Source of the DNA: Radicibacter daui
GTDB taxonomy: Bacteria; Pseudomonadota; Alphaproteobacteria; Radicibacterales; Radicibacteraceae
Length of the DNA stretch: 64,000 bases
Direction of reading: 5' to 3'
Assembly: GCA_030657355.1 (NCBI GenBank)
Contig: CP131056.1
Location: 3,244,501-3,308,500 of the forward strand
The stretch's first letter is position 1. Each line of letters starts with the position of its first letter. This document shows positions 16,317-27,022 of this stretch, in pieces. Position numbers and translations under genes: made by a program. The notes beneath the pieces were generated by a model that worked only from the letters and a program-made list of their open reading frames with translations, ran no database searches and was not told the DNA's origin.

Positions 16317-17579
16317 ATGTCGGTTACCACAGCCCCGAGCGGAGCCACTCCGCCCGAAGAGGGTCAGCAAACCCAGCCCCACCGGCTGCTGCGCAACAGC
16401 AATTTTGTCCTTTTCGGCATTGTACGTGTCGCCTCCGCGCTCGCTTTCCAGGGCGCTTCGGTCGCTATTGGCTGGATGGTCTATGAAAAGACCGGCAGCG
16501 CCTACGATCTCGGGCTCGTCGGCCTCTTCCAGTTCCTGCCGATGATCGTCATGACCTTCATCGTCGGCAATGTGGCAGACCGCTATCACCGCGGGCGCAT
16601 CGTCTTCTGGTGCCAGCTTGCCCAGGCGGCCATTCTCGCCTTCCTGCTTGCCGGGCTGCATGGCGCCTGGCTCAGCGTCAACATGATCTTCGGCGCCGTG
16701 GCGGTGCTGGGCGCTGCCCGCTCCTTCCAGCAGCCCACCATGTCGGCCCTGCTGCCCTCCATCGTGCCGACGGCAATCCTGCAGCGGGCGGTGGCGGCCT
16801 CCTCTTCCTTCATGCAGACGGCGACGATCATCGGCCCGTCGCTGGGCGGCGCGCTCTATGCCATCAGCCCCGACCTGTCGCTTGGCCTGTGTGCGGTCTT
16901 TCTGGTCGCGGGCGCCGTGTCGGTCGCGTTCATCAAGGGCCAGCACACGGTGGCCAACAAGGCACCGGTCACGCTGGCTTCCTTCTTCGGCGGCGTTTCC
17001 TTCATCCGCCGCCATCCGGTCATCCTCGGCACCATCTCCCTCGACCTGTTCGCGGTGCTGTTGGGCGGCGTCACGGCACTGCTGCCTATCTTTGCCAGCG
17101 ACATCCTGCATACCGGCGCCTGGGGCCTCGGCATGCTGCGCTCGGCCCCTGCCCTTGGTGCGCTCTCCATGTCGCTGGTGCTGGCGCGCGTCTCGCTCGA
17201 CAAGGGGGCGGGTTACAAGATGTTTGCCGCCGTGCTGCTCTTCGGCATCGCCACCGTCGTCTTTTCGCTCTCCACCAACCTGACCCTCTCGCTCTTCTGC
17301 CTCTTCGTGCTGGGTGCGGCGGATAATGTGAGCGTGGTGGTGCGCAGCTCGCTGGTTCAGCTGCAAACCCCGGACGACATGCGCGGACGCGTCAATGCCG
17401 TGAACTTTCTCTTCATCGGCGCCTCGAACCAGCTTGGCGAGTTCGAATCCGGCATGATGGCGGGCCTGCTCGGGGCCGTGCCGTCCGGCGTTATAGGCGG
17501 TATTGGCACCATCGTGGTCGCCCTGCTCTGGATGCGGCTATTCCCGCAATTGCGCCGGGTTGAGAGCCTTTCCGGCTAA
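16317..17579 (+). CDS. MFS transporter, MFS_3 (EntS-like) type
   Basis: 420 residues from ATG 16317 (MSVTTAPSG), chosen since the earlier in-frame start at 16233 adds a leader without features. Twelve helices; RNSNFVLFGIVRVASALAFQGASVAIGWMVYEKTGSAYDLGLVGL is the N-terminal hallmark of the MFS_3 family, and GNVADRYHRGRIVFW and the DDMRGRVNAVNFLFIGASNQLGEFESG block in the second half are diagnostic. Members export siderophores or drugs; the substrate here is unknown. It ends 19 bases from the convergent transglutaminase gene. Confidence 0.92.
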   Translation: MSVTTAPSGATPPEEGQQTQPHRLLRNSNFVLFGIVRVASALAFQGASVAIGWMVYEKTGSAYDLGLVGLFQFLPMIVMTFIVGNVADRYHRGRIVFWCQLAQAAILAFLLAGLHGAWLSVNMIFGAVAVLGAARSFQQPTMSALLPSIVPTAILQRAVAASSSFMQTATIIGPSLGGALYAISPDLSLGLCAVFLVAGAVSVAFIKGQHTVANKAPVTLASFFGGVSFIRRHPVILGTISLDLFAVLLGGVTALLPIFASDILHTGAWGLGMLRSAPALGALSMSLVLARVSLDKGAGYKMFAAVLLFGIATVVFSLSTNLTLSLFCLFVLGAADNVSVVVRSSLVQLQTPDDMRGRVNAVNFLFIGASNQLGEFESGMMAGLLGAVPSGVIGGIGTIVVALLWMRLFPQLRRVESLSG

Positions 17580-17598
17580 TGTGCCCAGCAGCCGTCCG

Positions 17599-18462
17599 TC
17601 AGGTCGACATGAGGATTTCGACCGTCATCTCCCTGAAGGTGCCGGTCAGGCCAATAAAACTGCCCCCAACCGGCATGACCTGCGCGATGTCGCGGCCGAC
17701 CGCCAGCGGAATGAGGTTATGGCCCCCGACCCCGCCATTGGTCGGATCGAAGCTGATCCAGCCGGCGCCGGGCACAAAAACCTCCGCCCAGGCATGAGTC
17801 GACCCGCCGGCAAGCGTACCGTTCAGAAGACCCTGCGGATTATAAAGATAACCTGAGATGATCCGGGCGCCGAAACCGAGGCTGCGGGCAGCCTCCACAA
17901 ACAGCACGGCAAGGTCGCGGCACGCTCCCCAACCGCGGTTGAGTGTCTGTGTCGGCGACTGTGTGCCCTCGTCCTCGCGCGACTGGTAGCAGATCCACTG
18001 CGACACCCCGGCATTCAGGTCCTTCAGCAGGCTCAGTGTGTTGGTCGGATTGCCAGCGACGAAACCATGCGCCCAGCTGCGCAGTTGACCCGCCGGGTCG
18101 GGGTAGTTCTGCAGCGTCAGCGCGCCCAGATCGCGCCAGTCATCGTCGGCGTACCGAAAGGGATAAAGCACGGCGTCGTCCGCGATGTCGAAGACCGGCC
18201 ATGCCGCCGTGTCGAGCCGGAGCGATGCGACGGTCTCTATAACAAGATTGTCGGTCATGCCGGCAAAACTGGCCGTAGCAACCGAGTTGCCAAAGACATC
18301 CTGCGCCCAGCGGACCTGCGCCGCGGGATTGGTATAAAGCTCGAACGAGCCGAGCTTGATCTCACGGCTCTCGCGGGGGCGCAGCATCAGCCGGTGGAGG
18401 CCAAGATCCACCGGCTGGTAATAACTGTAGTGTGTGCTGTGACGGACGGTGAGCCACGTCAT
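17599..18462 (-). CDS. Transglutaminase-like family protein
   Basis: 287 residues starting MTWLTVRHSTHYSYYQPVDLGLHRLMLRPRESREI, the usual N-terminal beta domain of bacterial transglutaminase-like proteins. The papain-like domain follows with catalytic Cys in GWGACRDLAVLFVEAARSLG, His in STHAWAEVFVPGAGW and Asp in FDPTNG, so the triad is intact. These proteins are thought to be cytoplasmic peptidases or amide-processing enzymes; substrates are unknown. Its start lies 26 bases beyond the groEL stop on the same strand, suggesting co-transcription with the chaperonin gene. Confidence 0.92.
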   Translation of the reverse strand: MTWLTVRHSTHYSYYQPVDLGLHRLMLRPRESREIKLGSFELYTNPAAQVRWAQDVFGNSVATASFAGMTDNLVIETVASLRLDTAAWPVFDIADDAVLYPFRYADDDWRDLGALTLQNYPDPAGQLRSWAHGFVAGNPTNTLSLLKDLNAGVSQWICYQSREDEGTQSPTQTLNRGWGACRDLAVLFVEAARSLGFGARIISGYLYNPQGLLNGTLAGGSTHAWAEVFVPGAGWISFDPTNGGVGGHNLIPLAVGRDIAQVMPVGGSFIGLTGTFREMTVEILMST

Positions 18463-18487
18463 GGCCCGCCGGCCCCTGCCGGCCGGG

Positions 18488-20481
<1,994 letters not shown>

Positions 20482-20515
20482 ATTAGCGTTGACTAATCTA
20501 TTAGCCTGTACTAAT
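20482..20515. promoter_or_regulatory. Tandem inverted-repeat operator upstream of the ArsR gene
   Basis: Two copies of ATTAG-N6-CTAAT (20482-20497 and 20500-20515), each a perfect 5-bp inverted repeat, with an 18-bp centre-to-centre step, ending 9 bases before the arsR start. Such a site is expected for ArsR autorepression of the arsR-AHSA1 operon. Confidence 0.75.
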
Positions 20516-20524
20516 GATTTCACC

Positions 20525-20854
20525 ATGACAGACATGAACGCCATTGATGCTGTGATGCGCACCCTCGCCGACCCGACAAGACGGGCGGTGTTCGAGCGGA
20601 TCGTGACGGCGGGGGAAATCACGGTGGCGGAACTCACCGCCGGCAGCGGCGTCACCCAGTCCGCGATCTCGCAGCATCTGCGCCTCCTGAAAGAGGCCGG
20701 GCTGATCCTCGACCGGCCGGAGGGGCGCAAGGTGCATTACCGCGCCGCACCGCACGGCCTCGCCCCGCTCGTCGACTGGATGGCGCTGTACGGCATCTTC
20801 TGGCGCGAGCGTTTCGCCAGCCTTCGCTCCCTGCTCAAGGACATCGACCCATGA
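20525..20854 (+). CDS. ArsR family regulator (metal-site-free type)
   Basis: 109 residues from ATG 20525; a TTG at 20489 would put the start inside the operator. The ArsR winged helix is plain: AVMRTLADPTRRAVFERIV, VAELTAGSGVTQSAISQHLRLLKEAGLILDRPEGRKVHYRA. It lacks the ELCVCDL metal-binding motif, so it is one of the redox- or ligand-type members usually paired with SRPBCC proteins. The stop overlaps the next start (ATGA), so translation is coupled. Likely autorepressor acting on the tandem repeat just upstream. Confidence 0.92.
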   Translation: MTDMNAIDAVMRTLADPTRRAVFERIVTAGEITVAELTAGSGVTQSAISQHLRLLKEAGLILDRPEGRKVHYRAAPHGLAPLVDWMALYGIFWRERFASLRSLLKDIDP

Positions 20855-21315
20855 ACGACCTTTCCACCCCCTCCAAAACCGGCCAGATCCTTGTCGAGGA
20901 AGTGCTGCCGCATGCGCCGGAGGTCGTCTGGAGCGTGCTGACCGACGGTGACCGGGTCGGGCTGTGGCTGATGACGCCCACAGGCTTCAAGGCCGAAGTC
21001 GGCACGCGCTTTACCTTCCAGACCAAGCCGGCCGGCGCCTGGGATGGCACCATCCGCTGCGAAGTACTGGAAGTGGTGGAAAATCAGCGCCTCTCCTACG
21101 CCTGGCGCGGCGGGGACGACGCCAATGTCGGTTATGGCTCGCTGCTCGATACCATCGTCACCTTCACCCTCTCAGCAGTGCCGGGCGGCACGAAACTGCG
21201 GCTCGTCCATGCCGGCTTCGACTTGCCGCGCAATGAGAGCGCCATCACCACCATGGGGGAAGGCTGGAAGAAGGTGGTGCCCCGCATCGGCGAAGTGGCC
21301 GGCACGCAGAACTAA
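20851..21315 (+). CDS. SRPBCC (AHSA1-like) domain protein
   Basis: 154 residues of the START/Bet v1-like fold: VEEVLPHAPEVVWSVLTDGDRVGLWLMTP at the start, then alternating strands (GTRFTFQTKPAGAWDGTIRCEVLEVVENQRLSYAWRG) and a C-terminal helix ending MGEGWKKVVPRIGEV. The fold makes a hydrophobic ligand pocket. ArsR-AHSA1 pairs are very common and the AHSA1 partner is assumed to bind or sense a hydrophobic molecule, but the ligand is unknown. Start overlaps the arsR stop by four bases. Confidence 0.92.
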   Translation: MNDLSTPSKTGQILVEEVLPHAPEVVWSVLTDGDRVGLWLMTPTGFKAEVGTRFTFQTKPAGAWDGTIRCEVLEVVENQRLSYAWRGGDDANVGYGSLLDTIVTFTLSAVPGGTKLRLVHAGFDLPRNESAITTMGEGWKKVVPRIGEVAGTQN

Positions 21316-21348
21316 ACGCACCAAAGCCCCCCAAATCAGGAGGAAACC

Positions 21349-21762
21349 ATGGCAGAAGCCTATACCGGCGGCTGCGCCTGCGGCGCCGTGCGCTACCGGA
21401 TTGCCGGCGAGCCGATCTTTTCCAACGATTGCCAATGCCGCGATTGTCAAAGCGAGAGCGGCACCGGGCACCTCTCGCACCTCACTTTCCCGCGGGACGC
21501 GGTCGAGCTAACCGGCACTGCCAAAGGCTGGGACATGGTAGCAGACAGCGGCAACGTCAAAACGCGCCACTTCTGTCCGGACTGTGGATCACCGGTCTAC
21601 ATGACCTTTGCCGCCATGCCGCAGTTCTTCACCATCCGCGCCGCCAGCCTTGACGATCCCGGACGCTACCAGCCGCAGGTGGTGACCTATACCTCCCGCG
21701 GCCACGCCTGGGACCGGCTGGACCCGGCCCTGCCGAAATTTGAAAAAATGCCGCCGATGTAA
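21349..21762 (+). CDS. GFA family (glutathione-dependent formaldehyde-activating enzyme-like) protein
   Basis: 137 residues with the CENP-V/GFA zinc pattern: GGCACGAVRY (CxC), NDCQCRDCQSESG (CxCxxC) and FCPDCGSPVYM (CxxCG). FTIRAASLDDPGRYQPQVVTYTSRGHAWDRLDP is the usual C-terminal block. The family binds zinc; formaldehyde-glutathione condensation was shown only for the Paracoccus Gfa and later doubted, so activity here is open. AGGAGG lies just upstream, and the gene follows the AHSA1 gene by 33 bases, so it probably belongs to the same operon. Confidence 0.93.
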   Translation: MAEAYTGGCACGAVRYRIAGEPIFSNDCQCRDCQSESGTGHLSHLTFPRDAVELTGTAKGWDMVADSGNVKTRHFCPDCGSPVYMTFAAMPQFFTIRAASLDDPGRYQPQVVTYTSRGHAWDRLDPALPKFEKMPPM

Positions 21763-21779
21763 GAAGCGCTTTGAGCGCT

Positions 21780-22085
21780 TCAGCCTTTGTCCGCTACAGA
21801 AACCGGCGTGCTGACGATCGCCATCCGGTCGGCAATGTCGCCGACCCGGGCCAGGTAGTCGAGGAAGTGCGGCGTCTGGCGGTGGGCCGCAATGGCGGCC
21901 TCATCCACATAAAGCTCATCCAGAACATAACGGCCGGGCTGGGACTGATCCTGCCAGATGTCCCAGCGCAGGTTGCCGGGCTCGCTGCGGCAATGCGGCG
22001 CCATCGCCTCGATCAGGGCGAGCAGATCGCTCTCCTTGCCGGGTTTGGCCGTGAGGATGGCGGTGATCTTGGCGGGCGTCGGCAT
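21780..22085 (-). CDS. Antibiotic biosynthesis monooxygenase (ABM) domain protein
   Basis: 101 residues from ATG 22085 with GGAG ten bases before; longer forms read through unlikely sequence. A single ferredoxin-like ABM domain: KITAILTAKPGKESDLLALIEAMAPHCRSEPGNLRWDIWQDQSQPGRYVLDELYVDEAAIAAHRQTPHFLDYL. The YgiN/YdhR-like subgroup includes quinol monooxygenases and stress proteins that work without cofactors, as dimers. Substrate unknown. It converges with the GFA gene, 17 bases apart. Confidence 0.9.
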   Translation of the reverse strand: MPTPAKITAILTAKPGKESDLLALIEAMAPHCRSEPGNLRWDIWQDQSQPGRYVLDELYVDEAAIAAHRQTPHFLDYLARVGDIADRMAIVSTPVSVADKG

Positions 22086-22297
22086 CGGGCATGAACTCCG
22101 GAGGGCGTCTCGGTGCCGGCAGGTGCGGCACCTTCGGAAAAGAGGTTTTATCGCTCTTTGCCGCTCAGGGAAGCAGCGGAAGTGGAGCCCCCTCTCCTTT
22201 TGCACCCACGGGCAGCCTTTCTTTGCCATTGAGATCAGCGCCCGACGCTCCATATGATGCATTCCTGATACCTGTTAGGCGCGCTGGCGGACCCCTC

Positions 22298-22765
22298 ATG
22301 CATCTTTCCATGTACACAGACTATGCCCTGCGGGCGCTCGTCTTCGTGGCGCTGCGCCCGGAAGGTGAGCTTTCGACGATCAAGGAGATTTCGGACGCCT
22401 ACCGCATCTCCAAAAATCACATGATGAAGATCGTGAACCAGCTGGCTGCGCAGGGGTTCGTCGAAAGCGTACGCGGTCGCACCGGCGGCATCCGCCTGTC
22501 GCGGCGACCGGAGGAGATCGTGGTTGGCGACGTGGTGCGCACCACTGAGGCCGAGTTCAAGATTGCCGAATGTTTTGCCCCGGACGGTGCCGCCGCTTGC
22601 TGCCTCACCCCGGCCTGCCTGCTGCGCCCGGCGCTGGCGGAAGCACTCAGCGCCTTCATGAGCGTGCTGGATGACTACACCCTGGCGGACGTCATCAAGC
22701 CGCGCCGCAGTCTGGCGGCGCTTCTCAACCTCCCCCTGCCGGCACCTGCGGTTCACACCGGCTGA
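22298..22765 (+). CDS. nsrR: Rrf2 family nitric oxide-sensing repressor NsrR
   Basis: 155 residues: winged helix with MYTDYALRALVFVALRPEG and IKEISDAYRISKNHMMKIVNQLAAQGFVESVRGRTGGIRLSRRPEEI, then the cluster segment with Cys92, Cys101, Cys102 and Cys107. Asp8 matches the non-Cys iron ligand found in Streptomyces NsrR. TLADVIKPRRSLAALL at the C-terminus also fits NsrR. The protein holds an Fe-S cluster whose nitrosylation releases DNA. Its classic target hmp lies 5.4 kb downstream with NsrR-like palindromes in front. The final 13 bases overlap the convergent cyclase gene. Confidence 0.88.
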   Translation: MHLSMYTDYALRALVFVALRPEGELSTIKEISDAYRISKNHMMKIVNQLAAQGFVESVRGRTGGIRLSRRPEEIVVGDVVRTTEAEFKIAECFAPDGAAACCLTPACLLRPALAEALSAFMSVLDDYTLADVIKPRRSLAALLNLPLPAPAVHTG

Positions 22766-24027
22766 ACGGTAACGGCTTCGGGCGCGCTCGCTGCCGTCCC
22801 TTGGGAAGGGCGCGGGCGATGGAAATCGGCATAACACCAGGGCGGCTCATGCAGGCTCCAGAGCTCCGCCGGTTCGGCAAAACCCTTGAGGGCAAAATGG
22901 CCTGCCGCCCGCGACCGGTCCGCCGGCAGCAGGCCGGCAAAGCGCGATGACATCAGCAGCGGGTGGCCCGAGGCCCCGCAGGCGGTCTCGATACGGCTCA
23001 AGAGGTTGATGTCCGGCCCCACCAGCGTGAAATCCAGCCTCTGGCCCGAGCCGATATTGCCATAGCTCACGGCCCCGAAATGAAGGGCGATGCTGGCCTG
23101 CAGGGGATCCCCCTCCTTGCCCCGCATCCGGTCCAGTGCCCCGAGGCTGGAGAGTGCGCTGCGCAGCGCGGCCGCACAGGCCGCTACCGCCTGCTCGCGG
23201 TGGAAGAAGGCAAGCACGCCATCTCCCATGAATTTCAGCACCTCCCCGCCCTCAGCCGCGATGGCCGGCACCACCCGGTCATAATAACGGGAGAGCAGAT
23301 CAAGCACCGCACCCGCCGGCAGCCGGTTGGAAAGTTCGGTAAAGCTGTGCAGGTCGCACAGCAGGAAGGCGGCTTCCAGCGTCTCCACCTCCCCCCGCCG
23401 AACCTTGCCGGCCAGAATGCGGCGAGCCGTCGCCGGACCAATATAGGTATCGAGCAAGGTCAGCTCCGTCTGCCGCAACGTTCGCAACTCACACACCGTG
23501 CGTAGCGCCGGCAGCATACGCTCCAGCGCCATACGCTCATTGTCGCTGAAGCCGCGGGGCCTTGCGGTGCAGAAGGCCGCCGCGCTCACCGGACCATCAA
23601 GGTTGCAGAGCGGCACTGCCATCATTTCCACCAGCCCTCGCCCGCGAAAGACGTCGATCGTCATCCACGGCTCTTCCGGCCCTTCATCGAACCGCACACC
23701 GAGGGTCTCGCGGCGCTCCATCACGGTGCGAAGCGGGCTGCCTGCAAAGGCGGCGGAAACATCCATGCCGTGCTCGCGGTCATGGATTTCCACCGGTTCG
23801 CCCGGCGACCAGGCGATCGAGCGGCCGAGTATCTCCGGATGAAGCGTGCGCAAATGCAGGGTCAGCCGGTCTATTGGCAACCCGGCCGCCTGCAGGCGCC
23901 GCCCGAGCCCCGCCACCAGTCCGGCATCGTCGAGCCCATGACATTCATCGCCGGCAAGCCACTCCACCACATCGAGGATGGCGTGCGGATCGATGCCGGC
24001 CGGGGCGGCTTCGGGGTTTCGGGTCAT
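22753..24027 (-). CDS. Class III adenylate/guanylate cyclase
   Basis: 424 residues. The C-terminal catalytic domain (~195-400) carries both metal aspartates (AAFLLCDLHSFTELSNRLP and EVLKFMGDGVLAFF), the glycine-rich SIALHFGAVSYGNIGSGQRLDFTLVGPDINLLSRIE and a final ALKGFAEPAELW. The Asn of the usual AVNxAxR motif is present as PDINLLSRI. The N-terminal ~190 residues look like a GAF-type sensory region (VEMMAVPLCNLDGPVSAAAFCTARPRGFSDNERMALERMLPAL). No membrane segments, so a soluble sensor cyclase, probably making cAMP. Ligand unknown. It runs convergent with nsrR. Confidence 0.9.
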   Translation of the reverse strand: MTRNPEAAPAGIDPHAILDVVEWLAGDECHGLDDAGLVAGLGRRLQAAGLPIDRLTLHLRTLHPEILGRSIAWSPGEPVEIHDREHGMDVSAAFAGSPLRTVMERRETLGVRFDEGPEEPWMTIDVFRGRGLVEMMAVPLCNLDGPVSAAAFCTARPRGFSDNERMALERMLPALRTVCELRTLRQTELTLLDTYIGPATARRILAGKVRRGEVETLEAAFLLCDLHSFTELSNRLPAGAVLDLLSRYYDRVVPAIAAEGGEVLKFMGDGVLAFFHREQAVAACAAALRSALSSLGALDRMRGKEGDPLQASIALHFGAVSYGNIGSGQRLDFTLVGPDINLLSRIETACGASGHPLLMSSRFAGLLPADRSRAAGHFALKGFAEPAELWSLHEPPWCYADFHRPRPSQGTAASAPEAVTVQPV

Positions 24028-24097
24028 GGCACTTCCTCCACGAAAGGGGCTTGAAGGCTCTGTGAATACGACGGTTCGGTAGGGGCGACGGCGGAGC

Positions 24098-25720
24098 CTA
24101 ATGCGCTCCGCCCCCGCCTATCGCACCGGACGGTTTTTTGAAGAAGAGCGAGGACACAAGAGCCACCAGCAGCGCCACACCCAGCAGATAGAAGGCATCG
24201 CTGAAGGCCATGATGTATGCCTGCTTGCGCACCACGGCGCCGATGGCAATCGCCGCCTTGTGCTGGGCAGCTGCCGGATCGGCCACGCCATGCGACAGGA
24301 AATAGGCGGTGAGCTTGTGCAGGCGCTCGCGGGTCGCTTCCTCGAACAGCGAGACTGACTGGGTCAGCACGTTGGAGTGATACTGCTCGCGCTTGGCGAG
24401 GAAGGTTTGCAGGAGGGCGATCCCCACTGCGCCGCCCAGATTGCGCATCATGTTGAAGAGCGAGGAGGCGGAACCCGCATTCTCCTTTTCGATGCCCGCT
24501 GTCGCGACCGCGGAGAGCGGGGCGAACATCAGCGCCTGACCGATGGCACGCACGATGTTGGGCATCAGCAGCTGGTCGGCCGCGTAAAAGGGCGTCATGC
24601 CGGTGTTGAGAAAGTTGCTGAGCGCAAAGAGCGCAAAGCCGAAGACGATCATGTGCCGTGGGTCGATGCGCTTCATGAGCTTCGGCACCAGCGGGATGAG
24701 GATCAGCTGCGGCAGGCCGGTCCAGGCCAGCACCCCGCCGATCTGCTCGGCGTTGTAGCCCTGAATGCGCGAGAGATACTGCGGCAGGATGAAGACCGAG
24801 CCATAGAGCGCAATGCCCAGCAGGAAGTTGGCAATCATGCCGAAGCCGAAATTGCGCCGAAGCAGAAGCCGCAGGTTGAGCAGCGGCTTCTTGGCCGTCA
24901 GCTCCCGCCACAGGAAGAGACCGAGCGCCACGGCGGCAATCGCCGACATGCGCTGGATGAAGGGCGAACCCAGCCAGTCGTCCTTGTTGCCTTCCTCCAG
25001 CACCGTCTGTAGCGCGCCAAGGCCGATGGCCATGGTGATGATGCCGGGCCAGTCGCCCTGGCGCAGCAGCGAGAGGCGCATCTGCCCCCGCTCCAGCGAG
25101 AACCACAGCATGGTGAGCATCAGCGCACCCGGCAGGAGGTTGACGTAGAAGATATATTCCCAGCCCCAGTTGTCGGTCAGATACCCGCCGATGGTGGGGC
25201 CGATGGCCGGGGCGAAGGTGGCCGACAGCGCAAAGAGCGCAAGGCCGATGGGCTGGCGCTGGCGTGGCAGCAGCGTGATGATGATGGTGAACGCCATCGG
25301 GATCAGCACGCCGCCGGAAAACCCCTGGATGGCACGCAGCACGATCATCTGCCCCAGATTCTGGGCGAAGGCGCAGGCCGCCGAGAAGATGAGGAACAGT
25401 ACCGCGTTGGTCAGCAGATAAAGCCGGACGGAGAAAACCTGCGCCGCCCAGCCAGACAGCGGAATGGCGACGATCTCGGCGATCAGATAGGCGGTGGAAA
25501 TCCAGCCACCATCATCGATGCCGGCGCCGATGGCGCCCTGGATATCGGCCAGCGAGGCATTGACGATCTGGATATTGAGCACGGCCATGAAGGCGCCGAG
25601 CGTCGAGCCGATAACGGCAATCCAGGTCTTGAGGCTGGTTTCCGGATGGCTGGCAGCGCTGGAAGCGGGGGCCGGCGCTGAACGCAGCGGGCCTTCGCCA
25701 GCAAGCACGGTGCTGGACAT
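24098..25720 (-). CDS. DHA2 family MFS efflux permease (EmrB-like)
   Basis: About 540 residues and 14 predicted helices, from ATG 25720 (GTG 25723 directly before). KTWIAVIGSTLGAFMAVLNIQIVNASLADIQGAIGAGIDDGGWISTAYLIAEIVAIPLSGW is the signature start of DHA2 drug:H+ antiporters (motif D1), and GFSGGVLIPMAFTIIITLLPRQRQPIGLALFALSATFAPAIGPTIGGYLTDNWGWEYIFYVNLLPG is motif C and around. With the HlyD-type protein encoded 43 bases upstream it should make a three-part EmrAB-TolC-like pump for hydrophobic toxic compounds. The LysR gene divergent from the pair is the likely regulator. Confidence 0.95.
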   Translation of the reverse strand: MSSTVLAGEGPLRSAPAPASSAASHPETSLKTWIAVIGSTLGAFMAVLNIQIVNASLADIQGAIGAGIDDGGWISTAYLIAEIVAIPLSGWAAQVFSVRLYLLTNAVLFLIFSAACAFAQNLGQMIVLRAIQGFSGGVLIPMAFTIIITLLPRQRQPIGLALFALSATFAPAIGPTIGGYLTDNWGWEYIFYVNLLPGALMLTMLWFSLERGQMRLSLLRQGDWPGIITMAIGLGALQTVLEEGNKDDWLGSPFIQRMSAIAAVALGLFLWRELTAKKPLLNLRLLLRRNFGFGMIANFLLGIALYGSVFILPQYLSRIQGYNAEQIGGVLAWTGLPQLILIPLVPKLMKRIDPRHMIVFGFALFALSNFLNTGMTPFYAADQLLMPNIVRAIGQALMFAPLSAVATAGIEKENAGSASSLFNMMRNLGGAVGIALLQTFLAKREQYHSNVLTQSVSLFEEATRERLHKLTAYFLSHGVADPAAAQHKAAIAIGAVVRKQAYIMAFSDAFYLLGVALLVALVSSLFFKKPSGAIGGGGAH

Positions 25721-25763
25721 CACCTGACACTCCCTTGACGGAAGAGAAGAGTTGAAAAGCCGC

Positions 25764-26861
25764 TCAGCCAGCCGAAGCGGCGGCGCGCGTATCGATCACC
25801 GGCTCGACCGACATGCCGGAGCGCAGCAGGCCCTCGGCGGAATCGCTATCGAGCACGATCTTGACCGGGATACGCTGGACGATCTTGGTGAAGTTGCCGG
25901 TCGCGTTATCGGGCGGCAGCAGCGAGAATTCGAGCCCGCTGGCCGGCGACATGCTGTCAACATGGCCCTTGAGCTTCAAATCCGGCAGGGCGTCGACGGC
26001 AATCTCGACCGGCTGGCCGGCGCTGACATTGCCGAGCTGGGTTTCCTTGAAATTGGCCACGATGTAGGCCGCATGCAGGGGCACCACCGCCATCAACTGG
26101 GTGCCGGCCTGCACGAACTGGCCAACCCGAAGCGTGCGCGCGCCGACCGTGCCCTCTACCGGCGCCGTGATGGTGGTATAGGAAAGATTGAGCTCGGCCT
26201 GCTTTTCCTGCGCAGCAGCCTCGGCCAGCTGGGCATCAGCCTGTGCACGCTGGGTGCGCAGCACATCCACCTTCTTCTGCGCCGCCTCCAGATCGGCATT
26301 GCTGCCGGAAAGTGCCGCTTCCGCCTCGCGCAGGGCGGCATCGGACTGCTGGGCCTTCTGCACCGTGCCGGTGCCGGTCTTCATCAGGTCCCAGTAGCGT
26401 TTACGGTCCTGCCGGGCAAAGGCGAGCGTTGCCTGCCGGCTGGCCATCTGCGCATCGGCAGCGGCGATGACGGATTGCTGCAGGGCGATCTGCGCGTCGA
26501 GGTTATGAATGCCGGCTTCAATGGCGCTGCGCGCTGCCTGCGCCCTGGCAAGTGCGGTGAGGAAATCGCGATCATCGATGCGGGCGAGCACGGTACCCGC
26601 CTTTACCGGCTGATTGTCGCTCACCAGCACGTCGGTAATGTAGCCGGAAACCTTGGGGGCAACCGTCGTATAATCCGCCTTCACATAGGCATCGTCGGTG
26701 CTCTCGAGGAAACGGCCGACAGTCCAGTACTCATAACCATAATAGACGGCAGCGGCCGCGCCGCCGAGCAGGACGAGTGCCAGCACACCGCGCTTCAGCA
26801 AGCGGCGCGCAGGAGCCGGGGCGGCTTCAAAATCGGCGGGGGTGGCAGTGGTGTTCGACAT
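25764..26861 (-). CDS. HlyD/EmrA family membrane fusion protein
   Basis: 365 residues: cytoplasmic N-terminus, one membrane helix (GVLALVLLGGAAAAVYYGYEYW), biotinyl-lipoyl halves (AYVKADYTTVAPKVSGYITDVLVSDNQPVKAGTVLARID and APVEGTVGARTLRVGQFVQAGTQLMAVVPL), and between them an Ala/Gln-rich coiled-coil hairpin of ~100 residues. It is the periplasmic adaptor that links the DHA2 permease to an outer-membrane channel. GGAG precedes ATG 26861. First gene of the pump operon, divergent from a LysR gene 161 bases away. Confidence 0.95.
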   Translation of the reverse strand: MSNTTATPADFEAAPAPARRLLKRGVLALVLLGGAAAAVYYGYEYWTVGRFLESTDDAYVKADYTTVAPKVSGYITDVLVSDNQPVKAGTVLARIDDRDFLTALARAQAARSAIEAGIHNLDAQIALQQSVIAAADAQMASRQATLAFARQDRKRYWDLMKTGTGTVQKAQQSDAALREAEAALSGSNADLEAAQKKVDVLRTQRAQADAQLAEAAAQEKQAELNLSYTTITAPVEGTVGARTLRVGQFVQAGTQLMAVVPLHAAYIVANFKETQLGNVSAGQPVEIAVDALPDLKLKGHVDSMSPASGLEFSLLPPDNATGNFTKIVQRIPVKIVLDSDSAEGLLRSGMSVEPVIDTRAAASAG

Positions 26862-27022
26862 CTTCCGGTTCTCCTCTGACAGCTACCGCCAGGGCAGCTG
26901 TAACAGCATCACAGTTCGTTATCCGGGAAGATGCGCTTCCAAGCCTTGTGTGATAATCGCGGAAAAATCGGAAGGATCATCCACTGAGAGCGGATAATCA
27001 GCCCAATTGGGGAGAATAAGCC

